DNA of 64,000 bases from Gordius sp. MW1. Lineage: Eukaryota; Nematomorpha; Gordioida; Gordea; Gordiidae. The translations under genes and the position numbers were made by a program. The stretch is from the NCBI GenBank assembly GCA_964036665.1, contig OZ038532.1, positions 12,976,537 to 13,040,536 of the forward strand, in the 5' to 3' direction. Every line of letters starts with the position of its first letter. Within the stretch, counting starts at the first letter, position 1. This document shows positions 11,141 through 24,494 of this stretch, piece after piece. The notes under the pieces are model-generated. The model was not told where the DNA came from and did no database searches. It saw nothing but the letters and a program-made list of their open reading frames with translations.

Positions 11141-13442
11141 TGTCTTTTGTCAAAATGATAGTTCTCGCAGCTTAAAACCTCTTTGCGGAAGTCAATCGAG
11201 GGTAATAGGATTCTCAAATTGGCTTACTTTTATATATTTTTTTACGCTCTTTCACATAGAATCGAAAAAAATAAATATTTTTCCCTCAAAATTTTTCACA
11301 TATTTTTCTTTAAACCGTATTCATCCGGTGAAAGTTGTCGTTTTCAGACGTGGTTTCCATGATAAAAAGTAAAAATTTATCAGAATCAGAAAACTATTAC
11401 AAAAAAATTATGATCGCATATGCATTTTTGAAAAATTAAGCACTCACGTTGCGATACAACAAACTAATCGCAACAATAAAACGTTGTCTTATGTCAAAAT
11501 GAATAGTTCTGGCAGCTTAAAACCTCTTTTCGGAAGTAAATCGAGGATAATAGGATTCTTAAATTGGCTTCCTTTTATATATTTTTTCATGCTCTTTCAC
11601 ATAGAATCGAAAAAAATAAATATTTTTACCTCAAAATTTTTCACATATTTTTCTTTCAACCGTATGCATCCGATGAAAGTTGTCGTTTTCAGACGTGGTT
11701 TCCATGATAAAAAGTAAAAATTTATCAGAATCAGAAAACTATTACTTTGAAATCATAATCGCATAGTGCATTTTTGAAAAATTAAGCACTCACGTTGCGA
11801 TACAACAAACTAATCGCAACAATAAAACGTTGTCTTTTGTCAAAATGATAGTTCTCGCAGCTTAAAACCTCTTTGCGGAAGTCAATCGAGGGTAATAGGA
11901 TTCTCAAATTGGCTTACTTTTATATATTTTTTTACGCTCTTTCACATAGAATCGAAAAAAATAAATATTTTTACCTCAAAATTTTTCACATATTTTTCTT
12001 TGCACTGTATTCATCCGATGAAAGTTGTCGTTTTCAGACGTGGTTTCGATGATAAAAAGTAAAAATTTATCAGAATCTAAAAACTATTACTTTGAAATCA
12101 TGATCGCACAGAGCCATTTTCAAGAATTAAGCACTCGTTGCGATACAACAAACTAATCGCAACAATAAAACGTTGTCTTATGTCAAAATGAATAGTTCTG
12201 GCAGCTTAAAACCTCTTTTCGGAAGTAAATCGAGGATAATAGGATTCTTAAATTGGCTTACTTTTATATATTTTTTCATGCTCTTTCACATAGAATCGAA
12301 AAAAATAAATATTTTTACCTCAAAATTTTTCACATATTTTTCTTTCAACCGTATGCATCCGATGAAAGTTGTCGTTTTCAGACGTGGTTTCCATGATAAA
12401 AAGTAAAAATTTATCAGAATCAGAAAACTATTACAAAAAAATTATGATCGCATATGCATTTTTGAAAAATTAAGCACTCACGTTGCGATACAACAAACTA
12501 ATCGCAACAATAAAACGTTGTCTTTTGTCAAAATGATAGTTCTCGCAGCTTAAAACCTCTTTGCGGAAGTCAATCGAGGGTAATAGGATTCTCAAATTGG
12601 CTTACTTTTATATATTTTTTTACGCTCTTTCACATAGAATCGAAAAAAATAAATATTTTTCCCTCAAAATTTTTCACATATTTTTCTTTAAACCGTATTC
12701 ATCCGATGAAAGTTGTCGTTTTCAGACGTGGTTTCTATGATCCCAAGTAAAAATTTATCAGAATCTGAAAACTATTACTTTGAAATCATGATCGCATAGA
12801 GCCATTTTCAAAAATTAAGCACTCACGTTGCGATACAACAAACTAATCGCAACAATTAAACGTTGTCCTATGTCAAAATGAATAGTTCTAGCAGCTTAAA
12901 ACCTCTTTTCGGAAGTAAATCGAGGATAATAGGATTCTTAAATTGGCTTACTTTTATATATTTTTTCATGCTCTTTCACATAGAATCGAAAAAAATAAAT
13001 ATTTTTACCTCAAAATTTTTCACATATTTTTCTTTCAACCGTATGCATCCGATGAAAGTTGTCGTTTTCAGACGTGGTTTCTATGATCCCAAGTAAAAAT
13101 TTATCAGAATCTGAAAACTATTACTTTGTAATCATGATCGCATAGAGCCATTTTAAAAAATTAAGCACTCACGTTGCGATATAACAAACTAATCGCAACA
13201 ATAAAACGTTGTCTTATGTCAAAATGAATAGTTCTGGCAGCTTAAAACCTCTTTTCGGAAGTAAATCGAGGATAATAAGATTCTCAAATTGGCTTACTTT
13301 TATATATTTTTTTATGCTCTTTCACATAGAATCGAAAAAAATAAATATTTTTACCTCAAAATTTTTCACATATTTTTATTTCAACTGTATGCATCCGATG
13401 AAAGTTGTCGTTTTCAGACGTGGTTTCGATAATAAAAAGTAG
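11141..13442 (+). repeat. Seven-monomer block, copy 1 (B-A-B-A-B-A-A)
   Basis: The order ends with two A copies side by side. Private marks are ATTACAAAAAAATTATG in place of ATTACTTTGAAATCATG, TTTTTCCCTCAAAA, AGTTCTAGCAGC and TTTGTAATCATG. The same order and marks recur at 13556-15857 (offset 2415) and about 17353-19654 (offset 6212). The tail immediately after 13442 switches to the AGTAGAAATTAATC type seen after 9646, which marks a recombination junction. Confidence 0.85.
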
Positions 13443-13555
13443 AAATTAATCAGAATCAGAAAACTATGACTTTGAAATCATGATCGCATAGTGCATTTTT
13501 GAAAAATTAAGCACTCACGTTGCGATACAACACACTAATCGCAACAATAAAACGT

Positions 13556-15857
13556 TGTCTTTTGTCAAAATGATAGTTCTCGCAGCTTAAAACCTCTTTG
13601 CGGAAGTCAATCGAGGGTAATAGGATTCTCAAATTGGCTTACTTTTATATATTTTTTTACGCTCTTTCACATAGAATCGAAAAAAATAAATATTTTTCCC
13701 TCAAAATTTTTCACATATTTTTCTTTAAACCGTATTCATCCGGTGAAAGTTGTCGTTTTCAGACGTGGTTTCCATGATAAAAAGTAAAAATTTATCAGAA
13801 TCAGAAAACTATTACAAAAAAATTATGATCGCATATGCATTTTTGAAAAATTAAGCACTCACGTTGCGATACAACAAACTAATCGCAACAATAAAACGTT
13901 GTCTTATGTCAAAATGAATAGTTCTGGCAGCTTAAAACCTCATTTCGGAAGTAAATCGAGGATAATAGGATTCTTAAATTGGCTTCCTTTTATATATTTT
14001 TTCATGCTCTTTCACATAGAATCGAAAAAAATAAATATTTTTACCTCAAAATTTTTCACATATTTTTCTTTCAACCGTATGCATCCGATGAAAGTTGTCG
14101 TTTTCAGACGTGGTTTCCATGATAAAAAGTAAAAATTTATCAGAATCAGAAAACTATTACTTTGAAATACTAATCGCATAGTGCATTTTTGAAAAATTAA
14201 GCACTCACGTTGCGATACAACAAACTAATCGCAACAATAAAACGTTGTCTTTTGTCAAAATGATAGTTCTCGCAGCTTAAAACCTCTTTGCGGAAGTCAA
14301 TCGAGGGTAATAGGATTCTCAAATTGGCTTACTTTTATATATTTTTTTACGCTCTTTCACATAGAATCGAAAAAAATAAATATTTTTACCTCAAAATTTT
14401 TCACATATTTTTCTTTGCACTGTATTCATCCGATGAAAGTTGTCGTTTTCAGACGTGGTTTCGATGATAAAAAGTAAAAATTTATCAGAATCTAAAAACT
14501 ATTACTTTGAAATCATGATCGCACAGAGCCATTTTCAAGAATTAAGCACTCGTTGCGATACAACAAACTAATCGCAACAATAAAACGTTGTCTTATGTCA
14601 AAATGAATAGTTCTGGCAGCTTAAAACCTCTTTTCGGAAGTAAATCGAGGATAATAGGATTCTTAAATTGGCTTACTTTTATATATTTTTTCATGCTCTT
14701 TCACATAGAATCGAAAAAAATAAATATTTTTACCTCAAAATTTTTCACATATTTTTCTTTCAACCGTATGCATCCGATGAAAGTTGTCGTTTTCAGACGT
14801 GGTTTCCATGATAAAAAGTAAAAATTTATCAGAATCAGAAAACTATTACAAAAAAATTATGATCGCATATGCATTTTTGAAAAATTAAGCACTCACGTTG
14901 CGATACAACAAACTAATCGCAACAATAAAACGTTGTCTTTTGTCAAAATGATAGTTCTCGCAGCTTAAAACCTCTTTGCGGAAGTCAATCGAGGGTAATA
15001 GGATTCTCAAATTGGCTTACTTTTATATATTTTTTTACGCTCTTTCACATAGAATCGAAAAAAATTAATATTTTTCCCTCAAAATTTTTCACATATTTTT
15101 CTTTAAACCGTATTCATCCGATGAAAGTTGTCGTTTTCAGACGTGGTTTCTATGATCCCAAGTAAAAATTTATCAGAATCTGAAAACTATTACTTTGAAA
15201 TCATGATCGCATAGAGCCATTTTCAAAAATTAAGCACTCACGTTGCGATACAACAAACTAATCGCAACAATTAAACGTTGTCCTATGTCAAAATGAATAG
15301 TTCTAGCAGCTTAAAACCTCTTTTCGGAAGTAAATCGAGGATAATAGGATTCTTAAATTGGCTTACTTTTATATATTTTTTCATGCTCTTTCACATAGAA
15401 TCGAAAAAAATAAATATTTTTACCTCAAAATTTTTCACATATTTTTCTTTCAACCGTATGCATCCGATGAAAGTTGTCGTTTTCAGACGTGGTTTCTATG
15501 ATCCCAAGTAAAAATTTATCAGAATCTGAAAACTATTATTTTGTAATCATGATCGCATAGAGCCATTTTAAAAAATTAAGCACTCACGTTGCGATATAAC
15601 AAACTAATCGCAACAATAAAACGTTGTCTTATGTCAAAATGAATAGTTCTGGCAGCTTAAAACCTCTTTTCGGAAGTAAATCGAGGATAATAAGATTCTC
15701 AAATTGGCTTACTTTTATATATTTTTTTATGCTCTTTCACATAGAATCGAAAAAAATAAATATTTTTACCTCAAAATTTTTCACATATTTTTATTTCAAC
15801 TGTATGCATCCGATGAAAGTTGTCGTTTTCAGACGTGGTTTCGATAATAAAAAGTAA
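13556..15857 (+). repeat. Seven-monomer block, copy 2
   Basis: This tandem neighbour of 11141-13442 lies at an offset of exactly 2415 bp, or seven monomers. It shows the same order and nearly all of the same private variants. A few differences are its own, such as CCTCATTTCGG near 13939 and AAATACTAATCGC near 14166, showing that the copies are old enough to have diverged slightly. It ends with the GATAATAAAAAG tail followed by GTTGGAATAC. Confidence 0.85.
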
Positions 15858-16109
15858 AAATTTATCAGAATCAGAAAACTATTACTTTGAAATCATGATC
15901 GCATAGTGCATTTTTGAAAAATTAAGCACTCACGTTGGAATACAACAAACTAATCGCAACAATAAAACGTTGTCTTTTGTCAAAATGATAGTTCTCGCAG
16001 CTTAAAACCTCTTTGCGGAAGTCAATCGAGGGTAATAGGATTCTGAAATTGGCTTATTTTTATATATATTTTTACGCTCTTTTACATAGAATCGAAAAAA
16101 ATAAATATT

Positions 16110-19100
16110 TTTACCTCAAAATTTTTCACATATTTTTCTTTGAACCGTATTCATCCGGTGAAAGTTGTCGTTTTCAGACGTGGTTTCTATGATCCCAAGT
16201 AAAAATTTATCAGAATCTGAAAACTATTACTTTGAAATCATGATCGCATAGAGCCATTTTCAAAAATTAAGCACTCACGTTGCGATACAACAAACTAATC
16301 GCAACAATTAAACGTTGTCTTATGTCAAAATGAATAGTTCTGGCAGCTTAAAACCTCTTTTCGGAAGTAAATCGAGGATAATAGGATTCTCAAATTGGCT
16401 TACTTTTATATATTTTTTCATGCTCTTTCACATAGAATCGAAAAAAATAAATATTTTTACCTCAAAATTTTTCACATATTTTTCTTTCAACCGTATGCAT
16501 CCGATGAAAGTTGTCGTTTTCGGACGTGGTTTCCATGATAAAAAGTAGAAATTAATCAGAATCAGAAAACTATGACTTTGAAATCATGATCGCATAGTGC
16601 ATTTTTGAAAAATTAAGCACTCACGTTGCGATACAACACACTAATCGCAACAATAAAACGTTGTCTTTTGTCAAAATGATAGTTCTCGCAGCTTAAAACC
16701 TCTTTGCGGAAGTCAATCGAGGGTAATAGGATTCTCAAATTGGCTTACTTTTATACATTTTTTTACGCTCTTTCACATAGAATCGAAAAAAATAAATATT
16801 TTTACCTCAAAATTTTTCACATATTTTTCTTTGAACCGTATTCATCCGGTGAAAGTTGTCGTTTTCAGACGTGGTTTCTATGATCCCAAGTAAAATTTTT
16901 TCAGAATCTGAAAACTATTACTTTGAAATCATGATCGCATAGAGCCATTTTCAAAAATTAAGCACTCACGTTGCGATACAACAAACTAATCGCAACAATA
17001 AAACGTTGTCTTTTGTCAAAATGAATAGTTCTGGCAGCTTAAAACCTCTTTTCGGAAGTAAATCGAGGATAATAGGATTCTCAAATTGGCTTACTTTTAT
17101 ATATTTTTTCACGCTCTTTCACATAGAATCGAAAAAAATAAATATTTTTACCTCAAAATTTTTCACATATTTTTCTTTCAACCGTATGCATCCGATGAAA
17201 GTTGTCGTTTTCAGACGTGGTTTCCATGATAAAAAGTAAAAATTTATCAGAATCAGAAAACTATTACTTTGAAATCATGATCGCATAGTGCATTTTTGAA
17301 AAATTAAGCACTCACGTTGCGATACAACAAACTAATCGCAACAATAAAACGTTGTCTTTTGTCAAAATGATAGTTCTCGCAGCTTAAAACCTCTTTGCGG
17401 AAGTCAATCGAGGGTAATAGGATTCTCAAATTGGCTTACTTTTATATATTTTTTTACGCTCTTTCACATAGAATCGAAAAAAATAAATATTTTTCCCTCA
17501 AAATTTTTCACATATTTTTCTTTAAACCGTATTCATCCGGTGAAAGTTGTCGTTTTCAGACGTGGTTTCCATGATAAAAAGTAAAAATTTATCAGAATCA
17601 GAAAACTATTACAAAAAAATTATGATCGCATATGCATTTTTGAAAAATTAAGCACTCACGTTGCGATACAACAAACTAATCGCAACAATAAAACGTTGTC
17701 TTATGTCAAAATGAATAGTTCTGGCAGCTTAAAACCTCTTTTCGGAAGTAAATCGAGGATAATAGGATTCTTAAATTGGCTTCCTTTTATATATTTTTTC
17801 ATGCTCTTTCACATAGAATCGAAAAAAATAAATATTTTTACCTCAAAATTTTTCACATATTTTTCTTTCAACCGTATGCATCCGATGAAAGTTGTCGTTT
17901 TCAGACGTGGTTTCCATGATAAAAAGTAAAAATTTATCAGAATCAGAAAACTATTACTTTGAAATCATAATCGCATAGTGCATTTTTGAAAAATTAAGCA
18001 CTCACGTTGCGATACAACAAACTAATCGCAACAATAAAACGTTGTCTTTTGTCAAAATGATAGTTCTCGCAGCTTAAAACCTCTTTGCGGAAGTCAATCG
18101 AGGGTAATAGGATTCTCAAATTGGCTTACTTTTATATATTTTTTTACGCTCTTTCACATAGAATCGAAAAAAATAAATATTTTTACCTCAAAATTTTTCA
18201 CATATTTTTCTTTGCACTGTATTCATCCGATGAAAGTTGTCGTTTTCAGACGTGGTTTCGATGATAAAAAGTAAAAATTTATCAGAATCTAAAAACTATT
18301 ACTTTGAAATCATGATCGCACAGAGCCATTTTCAAGAATTAAGCACTCGTTGCGATACAACAAACTAATCGCAACAATAAAACGTTGTCTTATGTCAAAA
18401 TGAATAGTTCTGGCAGCTTAAAACCTCTTTTCGGAAGTAAATCGAGGATAATAGGATTCTTAAATTGGCTTACTTTTATATATTTTTTCATGCTCTTTCA
18501 CATAGAATCGAAAAAAATAAATATTTTTACCTCAAAATTTTTCACATATTTTTCTTTCAACCGTATGCATCCGATGAAAGTTGTCGTTTTCAGACGTGGT
18601 TTCCATGATAAAAAGTAAAAATTTATCAGAATCAGAAAACTATTACAAAAAAATTATGATCGCATATGCATTTTTGAAAAATTAAGCACTCACGTTGCGA
18701 TACAACAAACTAATCGCAACAATAAAACGTTGTCTTTTGTCAAAATGATAGTTCTCGCAGCTTAAAACCTCTTTGCGGAAGTCAATCGAGGGTAATAGGA
18801 TTCTCAAATTGGCTTACTTTTATATATTTTTTTACGCTCTTTCACATAGAATCGAAAAAAATAAATATTTTTCCCTCAAAATTTTTCACATATTTTTCTT
18901 TAAACCGTATTCATCCGATGAAAGTTGTCGTTTTCAGACGTGGTTTCTATGATCCCAAGTAAAAATTTATCAGAATCTGAAAACTATTACTTTGAAATCA
19001 TGATCGCATAGAGCCATTTTCAAAAATTAAGCACTCACGTTGCGATACAACAAACTAATCGCAACAATTAAACGTTGTCCTATGTCAAAATGAATAGTTC

Positions 19101-19654
19101 TAGCAGCTTAAAACCTCTTTTCGGAAGTAAATCGAGGATAATAGGATTCTTAAATTGGCTTACTTTTATATATTTTTTCATGCTCTTTCACATAGAATCG
19201 AAAAAAATAAATATTTTTACCTCAAAATTTTTCACATATTTTTCTTTCAACCGTATGCATCCGATGAAAGTTGTCGTTTTCAGACGTGGTTTCTATGATC
19301 CCAAGTAAAAATTTATCAGAATCTGAAAACTATTACTTTGTAATCATGATCGCATAGAGCCATTTTAAAAAATTAAGCACTCACGTTGCGATATAACAAA
19401 CTAATCGCAACAATAAAACGTTGTCTTATGTCAAAATGAATAGTTCTGGCAGCTTAAAACCTCTTTTCGGAAGTAAATCGAGGATAATAAGATTCTCAAA
19501 TTGGCTTACTTTTATATATTTTTTTATGCTCTTTCACATAGAATCGAAAAAAATAAATATTTTTACCTCAAAATTTTTCACATATTTTTATTTCAACTGT
19601 ATGCATCCGATGAAAGTTGTCGTTTTCAGACGTGGTTTCGATAATAAAAAGTAA
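16110..19654 (+). repeat. Third copy of the left-domain block (offset ~6212)
   Basis: This stretch repeats roughly 9900-13442 at an offset of 6211-6212 bp (18 monomers). Shared rare marks include AAGTAAAATTTTTTCAG (10678/16890), the GAATAG-after-CTTTTGTC hybrid head (10794/17006) and the CACGCTC of that monomer. Its A monomer at 16315 lacks the small loss seen at 10104, so it descends from the undeleted form. The left edge at about 16090-16110 is a junction with a GATTCTGAAATTGG-type B monomer. Confidence 0.83.
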
Positions 19655-20075
19655 AAATTTATCAGAATCAGAAAACTATTACTTTGAAATCATGATCGCA
19701 TAGTGCATTTTTGAAAAATTAAGCACTCACGTTGGAATACAACAAACTAATCGCAACAATAAAACGTTGTCTTTTGTCAAAATGATAGTTCTCGCAGCTT
19801 AAAACCTCTTTGCGGAAGTCAATCGAGGGTAATAGGATTCTGAAATTGGCTTATTTTTATATATATTTTTACGCTCTTTTACATAGAATCGAAAAAAATA
19901 AATATTTTTACCTGAAAATTTTTCACATATTTTTCTTTGAACTGTATTCATCCGATGAAAGTTGTCGTTTTCAGACGTGGTTTTTATGATCCCAAGTAAA
20001 AATTTATCAGAATCTAAAAACTATTACTTTGAAATCATGATCGCATAGAGCCATTTTCAAGAATTAAGCACTCAC

Positions 20076-21454
20076 GTTGCGATACAACAAACTAATCGCA
20101 ACAATAAAACGTTGTCTTATGTCAAAATGAATAGTTCTATCAGCTTAAAACCTCTTTTCGGAAGTAAATCGAGGATAATAGGATTCTCAAATTGGCTTAC
20201 TTTTATATATTTTTTCATGCTCTTTCACATAGAATCGAAAAAAATAAATATTTTTACCTCAAAATTTTTCACATATTTTTCTTTGCACTGTATTCATCCG
20301 ATGAAAGTTGTCGTTTTCAGACGTGGTTTCGATGATAAAAAGTAAAAATTTATCAGAATCTAAAAACTATTACTTTGAAATCATGATCGCATAGAGCCAT
20401 TTTCAAGAATTAAGCACTCGTTGCGATACAACAAACTAATCGCAACAATAAAACGTTGTCTTATGTCAAAATGAATAGTTCTGGCAGCTTAAAACCTCTT
20501 TTCGGAAGTAAATCGAGGATAATAGGATTCTTAAATTGGCTTACTTTTATATATTTTTTTACGCTCTTTCACATAGAATCGAAAAAAATAAATATTTTTA
20601 CCTCAAAATTTTTCACATATTTTTCTTTGAACTGTATTCATCCGATGAAAGTTGTCGTTTTCAGACGTGGTTTTTATGCTCCCAAGTAAAATTTATCAGA
20701 ATCTAAAAACTATTACTTTGAAATCATGATCGCATAGAGCCATTTTCAAGAATTAAGCACTCACGTTGCGATACAACAAACTAATCGCAACAATAAAACG
20801 TTGTCTTATGTCAAAATGAATAGTTCTATCAGCTTAAAACCTCTTTTCGGAAGTAAATCGAGGATAATAGGATTCTCAAATTGGCTTACTTTTATATATT
20901 TTTTCATGCTCTTTCACATAGAATCGAAAAAAATAAATATTTTTACCTCAAAATTTTTCACATATTTTTCTTTGCACTGTATTCATCCGATGAAAGTTGT
21001 CGTTTTCAGACGTGGTTTCGATGATAAAAAGTAAAAATTTATCAGAATCTAAAAACTATTACTTTGAAATCATGATCGCACAGAGCCATTTTCAAGAATT
21101 AAGCACTCGTTGCGATACAACAAACTAATCGCAACAATAAAACGTTGTCTTATGTCAAAATGAATAGTTCTGGCAGCTTAAAACCTCTTTTCGGAAGTAA
21201 ATCGAGGATAATAGGATTCTTAAATTGGCTTACTTTTATATATTTTTTCATGCTCTTTCACATAGAATCGAAAAAAATAAATATTTTTACCTCAAAATAT
21301 TTCACATATTTTTCTTTCAACCGTATGCATCCGATGAAAGTTGTCGTTTTCAGACGTGGTTTCTATGATCCCAAGTAAAAATTTATCAGAATCTGAAAAC
21401 TATTACTTTGAAATCATGATCGCATAGAGCCATTTTCAAAAATTAAGCACTCAC
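20076..21454 (+). repeat. Run of four consecutive class A monomers
   Basis: Four A heads follow each other with no B between them, breaking the A-B rhythm. The first and third share AGTTCTATCAGC and TTTGCACTGTATTC and are offset by 689 bp, so the run looks like a duplicated A-A pair. The second and fourth begin with CACTCGTTGCG, missing two bases before the dyad, and have GGATTCTTAAATTGG. The first two reappear at 47386-48074 in the same order. Confidence 0.85.
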
Positions 21455-23140
21455 GTTGCGATACAACAAACTAATCGCAACAATAAAACGTTGTCTTTTG
21501 TCAAAATGATAGTTCTCGCAGCTTAAATCCTCTTTGCGGAAGTCAATCTAGGGTAATAGGATTCTCAAATTGGCTTACTTTTATATATTTTTTTACGCTC
21601 TTTCACATAGAAAAGTAAATATTTTTACCTCAAAATTTTCACATATTTTTCTTTGAACCGTATTCATCCGATGAAAGTTGTCGTTTTCAGACGTGGTTTT
21701 TATGATCCCAAGTAAAAATTTATCAGAATCTAAAAACTATTACTTTGAAATCATGATCGAATAGAGCAGTTTTCAAAAATTAAGCACTCACGTTGCGATA
21801 CAACAAACTAATCTTAACAATAAAACGTTGTCTTATGTCAAAATGATAGTTCTCGCAGCTTAATACCTCTTTTCGGAAGTAAATCGAGGATAATAGGATT
21901 CTCAAATTGGCTTACTTTTATATATTTTTTCATGCTCTTTCACATAGAATCGAAAAAAAAAATATTTTTCTTTGAACCGTATTCATCCGATAAAAGTTGT
22001 CGTTTTCAGACGTGGTTTCTATGATCCCAAGTAAAAATTTATCAGAATCTAAAAACTATTACTTTGAAATCATAATCGCATAGAGCAGTTTTTAAAAATT
22101 CAGCACTCACGTTGCGATACAACAAACTAATCGCAACAATAAAACGTTGTCTTTTGTCAAAATGATAGTTTTCGCAGCTTAAACCTCTTTGCGGAAGTCA
22201 ATCGAGGGTAATAGGATTCTCAAATTGGCTTACTTTTATATATTTTTTTACGCTCTTTCACATAGAATCGAAAAAAATAAATATTTTTACCTCAAAATTT
22301 TTCACCTATTTTTCTTTGAACTGTATTCATCCGATGATTGTCGTTTTCAGACGTGGTTTTTATGATCCCAAGTAAAAATTTATCAGAATCTAAAAACTAT
22401 TACTTTGAAATCATGATCGCATAGAGCCATTTTCAAAAATTAGGCACTCACGTTGCGATACAACAAACTAATCGCAACAATAAAACGTTGTCTTTTGTCA
22501 AAATGATAGTTCTCGCAGCTTAAAACCTCTTTGCGGAAGTCAATCGAGGGTAATAGGATTCTGAAATTGGCTTACTTTTATATATTTTTTTACGCTCTTT
22601 CACATAAAATCGAAAAAAATAAATATTTTTACCTCAAAATTTTTCACATATTTTTCTTTGAACTGTATTCATCCGATGAAAGTTGTCGTTTTCAGACGTG
22701 GTTTTTATGATCCCAAGTAAAAATTTATCAATCTAAAAACTATTACTTTGAAATCATGATCGCATAGAGCCATTTTCAAGAATTAAGCACTCACGTTGCG
22801 ATACAACAAACTAATCGCAACAATAAAACGTTGTCTTATGTCAAAATGAATAGTTCTATCAGCTTAAAACCTCTTTTCGGAAGTAAATCGAGGATAATAG
22901 GATTCTTAAATTGGCTTACTTTTATATATTTTTTCATGCTCTTTCACATAGAATCGAAAAAAATAAATATTTTTACCTCAAAATTTTTCACATATTTTTC
23001 TTTGCACTGTATTCATCCGATGAAAGTTGTCGTTTTCAGACGTGGTTTCGATGATAAAAAGTAAAAATTTATCAGAATCTGAAAACTATTACTTTGAAAT
23101 CATGATCGCATAGAGCCATTTTCAAAAATTAAGCACTCAC
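21455..23140 (+). repeat. Transitional B/C/B/B/A monomers
   Basis: This stretch has a B copy with GCTTAAATCC, then a short C-like copy with ACTAATCTTAAC, a B copy with GCTTAAACCTC and a 3-bp loss (CCGATGATTGTCG), a B copy with GATTCTGAAATTGG, and an A copy with TTCTATCAGC. The 3-bp loss and the short C form appear here for the first time and are frequent to the right. The first four recur around 48421-49770 and again 1350 bp further on. TTTATCAATCTAAAAAC near 22722 is a private 3-bp loss shared with 51048. Confidence 0.82.
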
Positions 23141-24494
23141 GTTGCGATACAACAAACTAATCGCAACAATAAAACGTTGTCTTATGTCAAAATGAATAGT
23201 TCTGGCAGCTTAAAACCTCTTTTCGGAAGTAAATCGAGGATAATAGGATTTTCAAATTGGCTTACTTTTATATATTTTTTCATGCTCTTTCACATAGAAT
23301 TGAAAAAAAAAATATTTTTCTTTGAACCGTATTCATCCGATAAAAGTTGTCGTTTTCAGACGTGGTTTCTATGATCCCAAGTAAAAATTTATCAGAATCT
23401 AAAAACTATTACTTTGAAATCATAATCGCATAGAGCAGTTTTTAAAAATTCAGCACTCACGTTGCGATACAACAAACTAATCGCAACAATAAAACGTTGT
23501 CTTTTGTCAAAATGATAGTTCTCGCAGCTTAAACCTCTTTGCGGAAGTCAATCGAGGGTAATAGGATTCTCAAATTGGCTTACTTTTATATATTTTTTTA
23601 CGCTCTTTCACATAGAATCGAAAAAAAATAAATATTTTTACCTCAAAATTTTTCACCTATTTTTCTTTGAACTGTATTCATCCGATGATTGTCGTTTTCA
23701 GACGTGGTTTTTATGATCCCAAGTAAAAATTTATCAGAATCTAAAAACTATTACTTTGAAATCATGATCGCATAGAGCCATTTTCAAAAATTAAGCACTC
23801 ACGTTGCGATACAACAAACTAATCGCAACAATAAAACGTTGTCTTATGTCAAAATGAATAGTTCTGGCAGCTTAAAACCTCTTTTCGGAAGTAAATCGAG
23901 GATAATAGGATCCTCTAATTGGCTTACTTTTATATATTTTTTCATGCTCTTTCACATAGAATCAAAAAAAAAAAAATATTTTTACCTCAAAATTTTTCAC
24001 ATATTTTTCTTTCAACTGTATGCATCCGATGAAAGTTGTCGTTTTCAGACGTGGTTTCGATGATAAAAAGTAAAAATTTATCAGTATCAGAAAACTATTA
24101 CTTTGAAATCATGATCGCATAGTGCATTTTTGAAAAATTAAGCACTCACGTTGCGATACAACAAACTAATCGCAACAATAAAACGTTGTCTTTTGTCAAA
24201 ATGATAGTTCTCGCAGCTTAAAACCTCTTTGCGGTAGTCAATCGAGGGTAATAGGATTCTCAAATTGGCTTACTTTTATATATTTTTTTACGCTCTTTCA
24301 CATAGAATCAAAAAAAGTAAATACTTTTACCTCAAAATTTTTCACATATTTTTCTTTGAATCGTATTCATCCGATGAAAGTTGTCGTTTTCAGACGTGGT
24401 TTCTATGATCCCAAGTAGAAATTTATCAGAATCTAAAAACTATTACTTTGACATCATGATCGCATAGAGCAGTTTTCAAAAATTAAGCACTCAC
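23141..24494 (+). repeat. Four-monomer cassette C-B1-A1-B2, copy 1
   Basis: The cassette members carry fixed marks. C is the short monomer. B1 has GCTTAAACCTC and CCGATGATTGTCG. A1 has GGATCCTC and GAATCAAAAAA. B2 has GCGGTAGTCAATCG, AAGTAAATACTTTTACC and AAGTAGAAATTT. This copy has the variant GGATCCTCTAATTGG, which it shares only with the cassette at 53476-54824. Length is about 1354 bp. The constant order shows that the four-monomer unit, not the monomer, is what has been copied. Confidence 0.87.
23908..23913. other. First GGATCC site (cassette marker)
   Basis: A single T-to-C change in the usual GGATTC creates GGATCC in the A1 cassette member. Thirteen such sites start at 23908, 26273, 29021, 31059, 33465, 35502, 38234, 45423, 52891, 54240, 56603, 60339 and 63780. 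I saw none in the first 23.9 kb or between 38.2 and 45.4 kb, so the site marks the cassette family. Confidence 0.85.
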
